Below, piece by piece: positions 43,453-52,066 of a stretch of 64,000 nt of DNA. The position numbers were made by a program, and so were the translations under genes. A model generated the notes under the pieces. It was not told where the DNA came from. It saw nothing but the letters and a program-made list of their open reading frames with translations, and did no database searches. The stretch lies in NCBI RefSeq assembly GCF_006829085.1, contig NZ_BJTC01000008.1, positions 165,929-229,928 of the forward strand, written 5' to 3'. The number at the start of each line of letters is the position of its first letter. Within the stretch, counting starts at the first letter, position 1. Origin of the DNA: Chryseobacterium sp. ON_d1. Its GTDB lineage: Bacteria; Bacteroidota; Bacteroidia; Flavobacteriales; Weeksellaceae.

Positions 43453-44403
43453 CTAGAATATTTTATGTTTTACTTTTTTACGTTGATTTTCTATTCTCTG
43501 ATCCAGCTTTTCTCTGAATTCTATAAATTTTGGGTCTTTCTTATCACTGGTTTTATGTTCCAGCGCCTTGACAATCTTAAAGTTTTCTTTGATAAAATTC
43601 TGAGTTTCTTCTGAAAAATAAGATTTTCCAAACTTCTCAAAAATATAATTGACGGCCTGTGTACTGGGATGAATCATATCTTCTTTGTAAAAACGGTAGT
43701 CACGGAGATCATCCATTAAGATTTCATAGACCGGCAGATAATGGCAGTCTTCGAACATCGAAATCGATTCGTGAATTGCTGTAATCAGTTTGGACTTGCT
43801 CAACTGGTTTTCTACCATCCCATCTTTTGTATGTCTTACGGGTGAAACGGTAAACAGAATCTGAACCCCTTCTTTACAAATATCTTTAAGATCCAGAATC
43901 GTCTGATAAATAGAGTTTGTCAGTTCCTGATGGCTAAGGAGTCTTTTCTCAAAAAACTTTTGGGGAATTTTGTGACAGTTGGCCACCAGTTTATTTTTGG
44001 GCAGGAACTCATAAATAAATGAAGAACCATAAGTGATAATAATCCAGTCGGCTTCCTGCAGAAAGGCATTTCCTTCTTCAATAGCCTTATTAATTTTATC
44101 TAAAGTCTGATGAATATACCGGGTATCAAAACTGGTGTGATGATCCAGAGAAATATATTCGTCATTGTAAGTAATCAATTCCTCTTCTTCATAAAATGCA
44201 GAATCATGTAGTCTGTTAACTGCATTATTGATAGAAAAAGGATTGAAAATGGTTCCAAAAGGATTATTGAGTGTCTGAAGCTGCCCGTCTTGCAATAAAT
44301 CTGTCATCTCAGAGGCAAAACATGAACCTATCGAAAATATTTTATCTTCAATCTCAATCTTTTTATCTGATTCGGGGATATCAACTTCTGTCCTGAATTT
44401 CAT
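43453..44403 (-). CDS. GSCFA domain protein
   Basis: A 316-residue protein. The family signature is FSIGSCFASEMTDLLQDG near residue 24. A GDSL-like alpha/beta core follows, with IITYGSSFIYEF near residue 125, FTVSPVRHTKDGM near residue 187 and DMIHPSTQAVNYIF near residue 243; the Ser and the late DxxH-type Asp-His resemble SGNH esterases. The natural substrate is unknown. No signal peptide is seen. Its stop adjoins the DUF4269 start, and 77 bases of repeated words separate it from the prenyl synthase. Confidence 0.88.
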   Translation of the reverse strand: MKFRTEVDIPESDKKIEIEDKIFSIGSCFASEMTDLLQDGQLQTLNNPFGTIFNPFSINNAVNRLHDSAFYEEEELITYNDEYISLDHHTSFDTRYIHQTLDKINKAIEEGNAFLQEADWIIITYGSSFIYEFLPKNKLVANCHKIPQKFFEKRLLSHQELTNSIYQTILDLKDICKEGVQILFTVSPVRHTKDGMVENQLSKSKLITAIHESISMFEDCHYLPVYEILMDDLRDYRFYKEDMIHPSTQAVNYIFEKFGKSYFSEETQNFIKENFKIVKALEHKTSDKKDPKFIEFREKLDQRIENQRKKVKHKIF

Positions 44404-44428
44404 TGTATAGGGGGTTAGGTTGCAGGAA

Positions 44429-44465
44429 ATAGGTTGCAGGTAAATTGCTGCTACCTGCCACCTAT
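44429..44465. repeat. Inverted repeat of GCAGGT-type words
   Basis: Arms 44429-44442 and 44452-44465 are reverse complements over 14 bases with one mismatch. Flanking sequence repeats the same words (TAGGTTGCAGG, TGCTACCTAT). It fills most of the spacer between the GSCFA and prenyl synthase genes. Confidence 0.55.
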
Positions 44466-44480
44466 CCTCTGCTACCTATA

Positions 44481-45452
44481 TTAACTTTCTCTTCTCAACA
44501 AATAATTTGCCAGTTCGATAAAAGGTTTTTTCTTTTCTTCCGGTACATCTATTTTCTGAAGATAGCTCTGTCCTATTTCATTATGCTTTTCGATCAGACG
44601 TAACGCTTTTTCATCTACTTTTGTTCTTCTGAAAATCTTCTCAACTCCATAGACCTTATCTACATTTTCAGTTTTTTTAGAATACCAGTAATCCAGTTCT
44701 TTTCTTTCTTCATCTGTTGCATGTTCTCTTGCTAACAGGTATAAAACGGTTTTCTTGTTTTCGTAAATATCTCCGGCATGTTTTTTTCCAAACTGTGCCT
44801 GATCTCCGAATACATCAAGATAATCATCCATAATCTGGAATGCAATCCCGATATGTTTTCCAAAGTTGAAAATTGCTTTGGCGTCTTTAAAGTCAGCTTT
44901 TGCAATCAGGGCACCAATCTCAAATGAAGAAGCACTCAGAACCCCTGTTTTATAAGTAATCATTCTGATGTAATCATCGAAAGTCACATCTTCCTGAGTC
45001 TCAAAATTGATATCATACTGTTGTCCTTCACACAACAGAAGCCCTGTATGAGTAAATATTCTGATGCATGCTTTGAAAATTTCAGGTTCAAGATCTTCAA
45101 AGAACTTATATGCTTTAAGCATCAGTCCATCTCCGGAAAGGATTCCTACATTAAGACCATGCAGGGTATGAATGGTAGGTTTATTTCTTCTTAAAGGAGC
45201 TTCATCCATAATATCATCATGGATCAGCGTGAAATTATGGAAAAACTCGATGGCCAATGCAGGTTTGATTGCCTGTTTAAGATCACCGCCGAACATATCA
45301 CATGCCATAAGCACCATAATCGGACGAAGACGTTTTCCACCATGGGAAATAATGTAGTTCATCGGTTCATATAACTCCGCAGGCTTGTCTTTAAAAGTAT
45401 ATTTCGCGATGGCGTCTGCAACAATCTGCTGGTATCTGTCTAAAAATTCCAT
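44481..45452 (-). CDS. Polyprenyl synthetase family protein
   Basis: A 323-residue all-helical trans-prenyl diphosphate synthase. Lys in HGGKRLRPIMVLMA near residue 43, the first aspartate motif LIHDDIMD near residue 78 with following RRNKPT, and the second motif MDDYLDVFGD near residue 205 are in place. It extends allylic diphosphates with IPP; chain length (geranylgeranyl to octaprenyl, for example for menaquinone) cannot be fixed by eye. It heads the leftward operon with GSCFA, DUF4269 and tatD-like genes. Confidence 0.93.
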   Translation of the reverse strand: MEFLDRYQQIVADAIAKYTFKDKPAELYEPMNYIISHGGKRLRPIMVLMACDMFGGDLKQAIKPALAIEFFHNFTLIHDDIMDEAPLRRNKPTIHTLHGLNVGILSGDGLMLKAYKFFEDLEPEIFKACIRIFTHTGLLLCEGQQYDINFETQEDVTFDDYIRMITYKTGVLSASSFEIGALIAKADFKDAKAIFNFGKHIGIAFQIMDDYLDVFGDQAQFGKKHAGDIYENKKTVLYLLAREHATDEERKELDYWYSKKTENVDKVYGVEKIFRRTKVDEKALRLIEKHNEIGQSYLQKIDVPEEKKKPFIELANYLLRRES

Positions 45453-45470
45453 AAAATCTTATAATTTGAA

Positions 45471-45505
45471 CAAAAATACGATTTTTCGAGGCTTTATAAA
45501 ACAAA
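45471..45505 (-). promoter_or_regulatory. Promoter of the prenyl synthase operon
   Basis: On the minus strand TTTG (45502-45505) and TATTTTTG (45471-45478) are separated by 23 bases, at the long end of the usual range. The -7 element is 18 bases before the ATG. It overlaps the terminator of the phosphate transporter gene. Confidence 0.5.
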
Positions 45506-45531
45506 AAACTTTGTCCAAATGGACAAAGTTT
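45506..45531 (-). terminator. Terminator of the phosphate transporter gene
   Basis: A perfect 12-base stem (45506-45517 with 45520-45531; in RNA the tip will open) followed on the minus strand by six T, about 22 bases after the stop. Confidence 0.8.
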
Positions 45532-45553
45532 ATATGTTGATATGAGTTATATA

Positions 45554-46696
45554 TTAGGATAAGAAAGTTACCACTAGGTAGGTAATTCCTGCTACAATGG
45601 CAGAGATTGGAATTGTTAATACCCAAGCCCAAAGAAGGCTTACGGTGATTCCCCATCTTACTGCTGAAACTCTTTTTGTCAATCCTACCCCGATGATAGA
45701 ACCTGTAATGGTATGGGTTGTAGATACAGGAATACCGAAGTGGTCTGTGATGAATAAGGTGATAGCACCTGCTGTTTCTGCACTTACTCCTTCTAATGAA
45801 GTCACTTTAGTGATTTTGGTACCCATTGTTTTAATGATCTTCCAACCACCACTCATTGTCCCTAAACCAATAGCAAGGAACGAAACCAGAGGAACCCAGA
45901 TATAATGCTGAGCAAAATAGTCAAAACGTTCTGCAGAAGGAATATTCAGATACTGTACATCCTGAAGCATATTAACGTGATAATAAATCACTGCTGCCCC
46001 GATGATCCCCATTACTTTCTGAGCATCATTCAAACCGTGTCCTAAGCTGAATAAAGCTGAAGAAGCCAACTGCAGTCTTTTGAAAGACTGATCTGCTTTG
46101 TGTGGGTTTGATCTTTTATAAAGATGTATGATAATCAGTGTAATGATAACGGAGATGATCATCCCTATGATCGGTGCCATGAAAATGAACAGGAAGATAG
46201 GAATTACTTTATCAAATTTCACCACGCTCTGATGCGTTACCTGGTGAAAAGCTTCTTTTATTGTGCCCCATGTTCCAAGATCCGGCTGCGCTGCTGCCAC
46301 AGCATGATAATCCATCATGAAAGCATGCATAAGAGCGGCTCCCAGGAAACCTCCGATCAGCGTATGTGACGACGACGAAGGAATTCCGAACCACCATGTC
46401 AGCAGGTTCCAGGCAATCGCTGCCACAAGACCGGAAAATATAACTTCAAGGGTGATAAAATTCTCGTTAACTGTTTTGGCAATTGTATTACCAATTTTGA
46501 ATTCTCCAATAATATAAGCAGCAATGAAGAACGCTGCAAAGTTCCAAAGTGCCGCCCAAAGTACAGCCTGGAATGGAGTTAAAACTTTTGTAGAAACTAT
46601 AGTTGCAATTGAGTTGGCCGCATCATGGAAACCATTGATATAATCGAAGATCAGGGCCAGCACAATAATAACTATCAGTAAAATCGGAAATTCCAT
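45554..46696 (-). CDS. pit: Inorganic phosphate transporter, Pit family
   Basis: A 380-residue inner-membrane symporter for metal phosphate. It has about ten spans and two inverted signature repeats: FDYINGFHDAANSIATIVST near residue 17 and GHGLNDAQKVMGIIGAAV near residue 220, each with GxNDxxK/A-type phosphate-binding residues, plus GIPSSSSHTLIGGFLGAA near residue 103 and GIPVSTTHTITGSIIGVG near residue 322. It starts 13 bases after the DUF47 gene, the usual pairing for PitA-type systems. Confidence 0.93.
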   Translation of the reverse strand: MEFPILLIVIIVLALIFDYINGFHDAANSIATIVSTKVLTPFQAVLWAALWNFAAFFIAAYIIGEFKIGNTIAKTVNENFITLEVIFSGLVAAIAWNLLTWWFGIPSSSSHTLIGGFLGAALMHAFMMDYHAVAAAQPDLGTWGTIKEAFHQVTHQSVVKFDKVIPIFLFIFMAPIIGMIISVIITLIIIHLYKRSNPHKADQSFKRLQLASSALFSLGHGLNDAQKVMGIIGAAVIYYHVNMLQDVQYLNIPSAERFDYFAQHYIWVPLVSFLAIGLGTMSGGWKIIKTMGTKITKVTSLEGVSAETAGAITLFITDHFGIPVSTTHTITGSIIGVGLTKRVSAVRWGITVSLLWAWVLTIPISAIVAGITYLVVTFLS

Positions 46697-46709
46697 TTTT
46701 TGCTATGTA

Positions 46710-47348
46710 TTAGGCGTATTTAATCATGATGTTCTCAATCGTATTGGCAACATCTTCTGCTTTATCCGTTACAACTTCAAGGTAGTTCAGTACTGATGAA
46801 ACTTTAATAATGTTGATCGCATCATTGGTTTCAAATAATTCTACCATTGAATTGGATAGCAGATCGTCCGCAATATTCTCAATAGAGTTCACCTTAATAC
46901 AAGCTTCTTTCACCTGTTCCATGTTTTTGAACCCTTTAAGGTTTTTCATAGCATTCTGAATTTCAAGACATGCTTTGTGGATCAATAGGGAGAAGTCTGA
47001 ATAAGCCTTCATCTCAGGTGATTTGTAAAGGAAAATATATTTTGTGGAAGCGTAGATATAATCAGCAATATCATCCAATCCTGTTGCCAATGTGTGGATA
47101 TCCTCACGGTCAAAAGGAGTAATGAAGTTTTTCCCTAATTCTACGAAAATTTCGTGAGTAAGTTCATCATTCTTGTGTTCGAAGTCACTCATTTTTTTCA
47201 ACATTGAATCGTCATTAAGATCGAAATCCTTGATTCCTGTGTTGAATTCTTCTGACATTGCAACTAGATTTTCAGTTACTTTTTCGAAAAGTACAAAGAA
47301 GATTTTATCTTTTGGTTGAAAAGCGTGGAAAATATTACCAATTCCCAT
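46710..47348 (-). CDS. DUF47 family PhoU-like regulator of Pit
   Basis: A 212-residue helical protein resembling PhoU/DUF47 partners of Pit transporters. It starts MGIGNIFHAFQPKDKIFFVL. The chain contains FEHKNDELTHEIFVELGKNF near residue 53 and FDREDIHTLATGLDDIADYI near residue 75; acidic residues of this last motif (DIHxLxxxxDDxxD) are the conserved metal-binding set. It probably gates or stabilises the transporter encoded right after it. A palindromic terminator for the helicase gene lies upstream. Confidence 0.9.
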   Translation of the reverse strand: MGIGNIFHAFQPKDKIFFVLFEKVTENLVAMSEEFNTGIKDFDLNDDSMLKKMSDFEHKNDELTHEIFVELGKNFITPFDREDIHTLATGLDDIADYIYASTKYIFLYKSPEMKAYSDFSLLIHKACLEIQNAMKNLKGFKNMEQVKEACIKVNSIENIADDLLSNSMVELFETNDAINIIKVSSVLNYLEVVTDKAEDVANTIENIMIKYA

Positions 47349-47453
47349 TTTTTAGTATTTATAATTCGTGTGCAAATTTCTTAAAAAAGGATTGTACCTG
47401 AAACTATCTAACATTAAGTTTTGTTAACATTCGCTTAACAACTGATTATTAAA

Positions 47454-47481
47454 TAAAAAAACCGGCATTAATGCCGGTTTT
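47454..47481 (-). terminator. Terminator of the DeaD-type helicase gene
   Basis: A perfect 24-base palindrome at 47458-47481 (core ACCGGCATTAATGCCGGT) followed on the minus strand by a T-rich run, 19 bases after the stop. Confidence 0.85.
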
Positions 47482-47499
47482 GTATGGTTTGGAAAGAGA

Positions 47500-49191
47500 T
47501 TAGTTTGCTACTTCAGCTCTCATATCTTTTCCTTTGAATTTCATCGATTGAATATTGCTCAACACATTGTCTTTGAACGATTTTTCAACTTCGAAGAAAG
47601 AGAATTTCTCTAAGATTTCAATATCACCGATTTCAGCTCTCTTCTTGCTTTTTCCGCCAGCAGTAGCTTTATTGATAATATCTAAAACGTCAAGTTTCTT
47701 CAGGTGGTCTTTTTTACCAAGGTTGAAGAAGAATCTTACCATGTTTTCATCTTTTCTTCTTGGCTTTCCACCACGGTCCCTGTCTCTTCCACGGTCTCTG
47801 TCGCGACCTCTATCTCTGTCTCTGTCACGTCCGCGATCTCTTCTTGAGTAGTCATCATCTCTGCTGCTTAATTTCTGCTCAACAAGGTCATGCTTGTCTT
47901 TGTAGTATAAAGCAAGATCTTTCAGCTGGAACTGCAGAAGCTGGTGTACCAGTTCTTCTTTTGTAAAGTTGCTCAGATCCGGGATTAAACTGTCATCAAA
48001 TTCGAAAAGATCTTCGTGTTCTGTCAACAATTTTTCGAATACACCTCCTACCTGAGCTTTGATAATATCATCACCTGTAGGAATAAATCTTTCGTGGATT
48101 TCAATTTTTGTTGAAGATTTGATCTGTTTCAGTTTTCTGCTTTCTTCAGGCTTAATTAAAGCCATAGAAATACCGTCTTTTCCGGCTCTACCTGTTCTTC
48201 CGCTTCTGTGAACGAATACTTCAGGATCATCCGGTAAAGAGAAGTGAATAACGTGAGTCAGAGAGTTTACATCCAATCCTCTTGCTGCCACGTCTGTCGC
48301 TACAAGAATATCAATGTTTTTCAATCTGAATTTCTTCATTACCGTATCTCTCTGCGCCTGAGAAAGATCACCATGAAGAGCATCAGCTGCATATCCGTTC
48401 TGCATTAAGAAATCAGCCACTTCCTGAGTTTCCATTCTTGTTCTGCAGAAGATAATAGAGTACTGGTTAGGGTTGGCATCAATTAATCTTTTCAATGCTT
48501 CTTTTTTCTGACGGTACCCTACCACATAGTATTCGTGAGTAATGTTCTTCTTCACTTCATTGATAGAACCTACAGAAATACGGTGAGGTTTTGTAAGGTA
48601 ATTTTTGGAAATTCTTTCCACTTCTTTATTCATCGTTGCAGAGAATAAGAAAGTCTGTTTCGTTTCCGGAGTTTCGCTTAGAATGGTTTCCAATTCATCC
48701 TTGAATCCCATAGAAAGCATTTCATCAGCTTCGTCTAATACTAACCAATGAATAGCAGAAAAGTCTAACGCTTTTCTGTTGATAAGATCAATTACTCTTC
48801 CCGGAGTTCCCACAATAATTTGTGGCTTATCCTTCAAAGATCTCATCTGCTCTACAATACTACTTCCACCATAAACCGCAGTTGTCTTGATGTCTTTCAT
48901 GTATTTAGAGTAATTCTTTATGTCTTTAGAAATCTGAAGACATAATTCCCGTGTCGGACAAAGCACCAATAATTGGATTTTGCGACTCGTATCGTCAATC
49001 ATATCCAAAATCGGAAGCGAAAACGCTGCTGTTTTGCCTGTCCCTGTCTGCGCAAGTGCGATCAAATCGCGAATATCTGAAAGAATAAAAGGGATAGTCT
49101 GTTTTTGGATTTCTGTTGGGCTTTCGTAACCCAGTTCGCCAATTGCCTTAAGAATATCAGGACTTAAATTGGTTTCCGTAAATAAATTCAT
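47500..49191 (-). CDS. DEAD-box RNA helicase with DbpA-like RNA-binding domain
   Basis: A 563-residue helicase of the DeaD/CsdA-DbpA type. The Q motif LGYESPTEIQKQT is near residue 20, Walker [11 protein letters not shown] near residue 46, DEAD near residue 153, SAT near residue 185 and VHRSGRTGRAG near residue 325. An Arg-Asp repeat of about 30 residues (RDRGRDRDRDRG pattern) near residue 450 links to a C-terminal DbpA-type domain starting MVRFFFNLGKKD. Ribosome assembly or mRNA unwinding in the cold are likely roles. The start lies 20 bases downstream of a good -7 element. Confidence 0.93.
   Translation of the reverse strand: MNLFTETNLSPDILKAIGELGYESPTEIQKQTIPFILSDIRDLIALAQTGTGKTAAFSLPILDMIDDTSRKIQLLVLCPTRELCLQISKDIKNYSKYMKDIKTTAVYGGSSIVEQMRSLKDKPQIIVGTPGRVIDLINRKALDFSAIHWLVLDEADEMLSMGFKDELETILSETPETKQTFLFSATMNKEVERISKNYLTKPHRISVGSINEVKKNITHEYYVVGYRQKKEALKRLIDANPNQYSIIFCRTRMETQEVADFLMQNGYAADALHGDLSQAQRDTVMKKFRLKNIDILVATDVAARGLDVNSLTHVIHFSLPDDPEVFVHRSGRTGRAGKDGISMALIKPEESRKLKQIKSSTKIEIHERFIPTGDDIIKAQVGGVFEKLLTEHEDLFEFDDSLIPDLSNFTKEELVHQLLQFQLKDLALYYKDKHDLVEQKLSSRDDDYSRRDRGRDRDRDRGRDRDRGRDRDRGGKPRRKDENMVRFFFNLGKKDHLKKLDVLDIINKATAGGKSKKRAEIGDIEILEKFSFFEVEKSFKDNVLSNIQSMKFKGKDMRAEVAN
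47762..47850. repeat. Low-complexity tandem codons for the Arg-Asp linker
   Basis: The part of the helicase gene encoding the RD/RG linker consists of near-identical CGx-GAx hexamers on the minus strand (GTCTCTGTC-type words on the plus strand). Such DNA can expand or shrink by slippage without changing frame. Confidence 0.6.
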
Positions 49192-49211
49192 TAACTATTT
49201 TAAAATTTTTG

Positions 49212-49219
49212 CAAAGATA
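49212..49219 (-). promoter_or_regulatory. -7 element of the DeaD-type helicase gene
   Basis: TATCTTTG followed by GC on the minus strand. A TTTG lies 26 bases further upstream (49246-49249), slightly longer than usual spacing. Confidence 0.6.
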
Positions 49220-49418
49220 CAATAAATATTTGATTTGTTTTTGAACAAAGTTTTAAATATACAAACTTAAATTCAGAATCTTTTAATATATTTTTAATTT
49301 TTGGAAAATTAAATCTAAAAAAACAAGCCGTGGGTTAAAAAGTTGTTAAACATTATTTTTTTTTATTAAATTGGATTGATTTTTTCTGTGTTATTTATGA
49401 ATTTTCAAAAACAAAGCC

Positions 49419-50729
49419 ATGAAAAGCAAATTTTTCTTTTTGATATTCTCATGCATAGCCATTGAAATATTTGCCCAGACACCACATTATCCGTCTGCCT
49501 GGACATTGGAAAACTGCATTGAATACGCAAAGGCAAATAATATTTCTATCAACTCTCTAAGGCTCTCAAAAAATTCAGCCCAACAGGATCTTCTTCAGGC
49601 AAAAGAAGCAAAATATCCCAACTTAAGCGGAGCTATTTCACAAGGGCTTTTTGCCCTCAACGGAAGTGACGGCCTTCATATGACCGGTGCGCAGGCTCAA
49701 AGCATAGGAGCCAATTCTTCAATGACCCTTTATCATGCCAACTATATCAAAAACAACGAAACTTCAAAAAATCTCCTGGTACAGATGGCTGACCTTTCGG
49801 TACAGGAAGCACAAAACAGCATTACTCTTACCATTGCCCAGGCTTACCTGAATATCCTGATGAACCAGGAAAATATTATTTCTCTTGAAAATGTCCTGAA
49901 AACAACACAAACCCAATTAAAACAGGGTGACCAGTTATACAAAGCAGGAAGTCTTTCTAAATTAAATTATCTGCAGATACAGTCACAGGTAGCCCAGGAT
50001 CAATATAACCTCACCGCAGCCCAAAATAATCTTCGGACCAATACTGTTAATCTAAAACAAATCCTGCAGCTTCCTTCGGATTATGATTTTCAGATCGTAA
50101 AACCCGACAGCATTATGGTAGACGACCAGCTGAAGCCTCTGCAGGATGTACAGAACCTCGCACAAGATCAACGTCCTGAAGTAAAATATGGAGAACTGAA
50201 CGTAGAAAATTCCAATACAAATCTGAAAATGGCCAGAGCCTCCATTCAGCCTACATTGAGTCTGACAGGAAATATTTCCACCAATTACTCTAACGGAAAC
50301 GGAAATTATTTTAATCAGCTGGGAAACAATTTCTACATGCCTATCGGCTTAAGCCTTGGCATCCCGATTTACAACAACAGAATTTATAAAACACAGATTG
50401 AGAAATCAAAAATTGCCATCGAACAGGCCAATCTTGATTTACTGAATACCAAAACAGTTCTTAATCAGCAGATAGAGCAGTCTTATATCAATCTTCAGAA
50501 TGCACTGTCTCAATATGACTCTGCCTTTAAGCAGATGGATATCAGTAAGCAAAGTTATGATATAGTCAACGCTCAGATGAAAATAGGAAGCATAGATTAT
50601 GTACAGCTTCAACAGCAGAGACTGCTTTATATACAATCTGTTCAGAATTATCTGCAGGCCAAATACACTGCAGTCCTTAACCAACAGATCTACGATTTTT
50701 ACGCAGGTAACCCTATAAATCTAAAGTAA
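49419..50729 (+). CDS. TolC family outer-membrane channel
   Basis: A 436-residue outer-membrane efflux protein with signal peptide ending IEIFAQ. The TolC-like beginning WTLENCIEYAKANNISINS near residue 27 is followed by two long helical-hairpin repeats rich in Gln, Asn and Leu, including SITLTIAQAYLNILMNQENI and QAKYTAVLNQQIYDFYAGNP near the end. It should form the exit duct for the MacA/MacB-like pair encoded directly downstream; the adaptor starts three bases after its stop. Substrates could be peptides, lipids or antibiotics. Confidence 0.92.
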   Translation: MKSKFFFLIFSCIAIEIFAQTPHYPSAWTLENCIEYAKANNISINSLRLSKNSAQQDLLQAKEAKYPNLSGAISQGLFALNGSDGLHMTGAQAQSIGANSSMTLYHANYIKNNETSKNLLVQMADLSVQEAQNSITLTIAQAYLNILMNQENIISLENVLKTTQTQLKQGDQLYKAGSLSKLNYLQIQSQVAQDQYNLTAAQNNLRTNTVNLKQILQLPSDYDFQIVKPDSIMVDDQLKPLQDVQNLAQDQRPEVKYGELNVENSNTNLKMARASIQPTLSLTGNISTNYSNGNGNYFNQLGNNFYMPIGLSLGIPIYNNRIYKTQIEKSKIAIEQANLDLLNTKTVLNQQIEQSYINLQNALSQYDSAFKQMDISKQSYDIVNAQMKIGSIDYVQLQQQRLLYIQSVQNYLQAKYTAVLNQQIYDFYAGNPINLK

Positions 50730-50732
50730 GCT

Positions 50733-52010
50733 ATGAACACAAAGAATAAAAAATGGTTGTACTGGGTTGTGGGCGGCATCATTGCAATAGGTGCAGTCTG
50801 GTTTTTCTTCATCAGAGAAAAAGAAATAAAGATCCAGCTTGAGACCGTAAAACCTGAAATGGGAAACATATCCAATTCCATTACTGCTACCGGAACGATT
50901 CAGCCTGTAGATACTGTTGCAGTAGGTACCCAGGTATCAGGGATCATCAAAAATATTTACGTGGATTTCAATTCTACGGTCAAAAAAGGACAATTACTGG
51001 CCACTTTAGATCCCGATCTGCTGCAGTTTCAGTCAGAACAGATCAAAGCTAACCTGCAAAATGCAAAAAGTAATCTTGCTTATAACGAAATCAATATCAA
51101 CAGACAGTCGCAGCTGTATAAAGTTGGAGCAATCAGCAAGGCGGACTATGATAATGCCACGAATCAGTACAATGCAGCAAAAGCACAGGTAGGCGCTGTA
51201 ACCGCACAGCTTTCTACTGCCAATAAAAACCTGTCGCTGACTAATATCTATTCTCCGATCGACGGAACTGTTCTCAACAGAAATGTAAGTGAGGGACAGA
51301 CCGTAGCTTCAAGCTTCAGCACTCCTACCCTGTTCAGTATTGCCAAGGATCTTACCAAAATGAGGGTACGGGCCTCTGTAGATGAAGCGGATATCGGGAA
51401 TGTAAAGGTAGGTCAGAAAGCAACATTTACAGTGGATGCTTTTCCGGATGAAACTTTTGACGGTGAAGTTTCCGAAGTACGTCTCCATCCCACCGTTTCG
51501 TCAAATGTGGTGAATTATACCACCATCATCAATGCAGATAATTCCAGCTTAAAACTGAAGCCGGGAATGACAGCAAACATTACGATCTACACACAGGTTT
51601 TAGACAATGTGATGAAAATTCCAGTGGCTGCAACAAGCTTCAGGCCAGACAGTCTGATCATCCGGAAATACAAAGTAAATTCTCCATTTGCCAACGGTAA
51701 AAAACATGAGAAAGGACAATGGAAGAAACAGAATAATAACAAAGGTGGCGAAAAGAAAAATGAAGCCGCCGTCTGGATTATTGCCCAGGACAGCACCATT
51801 TCAAGAAAAAAAATAAAAACAGGGATGGATAATGATACCGAAATACAGGTGATATCAGGATTGAATAAAAATGACAATATCATTACCGGCTATAAAGTAC
51901 TGTCAAAAAAATCCTCCGGCGGACAGACAAAAAGCCCGTTTATGCCTCAGAGAAGAGGTGTTGGAAATAATAACAGAAACAGCGGCGGCGGTGGCGGCGG
52001 ACCTAGATAA
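50733..52010 (+). CDS. MacA-like periplasmic adaptor subunit
   Basis: A 425-residue membrane-fusion protein. One N-terminal span (WLYWVVGGIIAIGAVWFFFI, residues 9-28) anchors it. The barrel-sandwich halves are TVAVGTQVSGIIKNIYVDFN near residue 61 and IYSPIDGTVLNRNVSEGQTV near residue 170, with a coiled-coil hairpin between. A Lys/Asn-rich insert (NGKKHEKGQWKKQNNNKGGE) near residue 320 interrupts the membrane-proximal domain, and the C terminus ends in a glycine run. The insert is not a standard part of MacA and may be lineage specific. Confidence 0.9.
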   Translation: MNTKNKKWLYWVVGGIIAIGAVWFFFIREKEIKIQLETVKPEMGNISNSITATGTIQPVDTVAVGTQVSGIIKNIYVDFNSTVKKGQLLATLDPDLLQFQSEQIKANLQNAKSNLAYNEININRQSQLYKVGAISKADYDNATNQYNAAKAQVGAVTAQLSTANKNLSLTNIYSPIDGTVLNRNVSEGQTVASSFSTPTLFSIAKDLTKMRVRASVDEADIGNVKVGQKATFTVDAFPDETFDGEVSEVRLHPTVSSNVVNYTTIINADNSSLKLKPGMTANITIYTQVLDNVMKIPVAATSFRPDSLIIRKYKVNSPFANGKKHEKGQWKKQNNNKGGEKKNEAAVWIIAQDSTISRKKIKTGMDNDTEIQVISGLNKNDNIITGYKVLSKKSSGGQTKSPFMPQRRGVGNNNRNSGGGGGGPR

Positions 52011-52066
52011 TAAAGTTCGGGGATTCCGCTCAAACCCAAACAACCAGCAAACCTAAAACAAAAGTC

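Noticed and set aside
47555..47966. Plus-strand frames opposite the Arg-Asp repeat of the helicase gene
   Set aside because: They exist only because the repeated hexamers lack stop codons on both strands; the minus-strand helicase is unmistakable.
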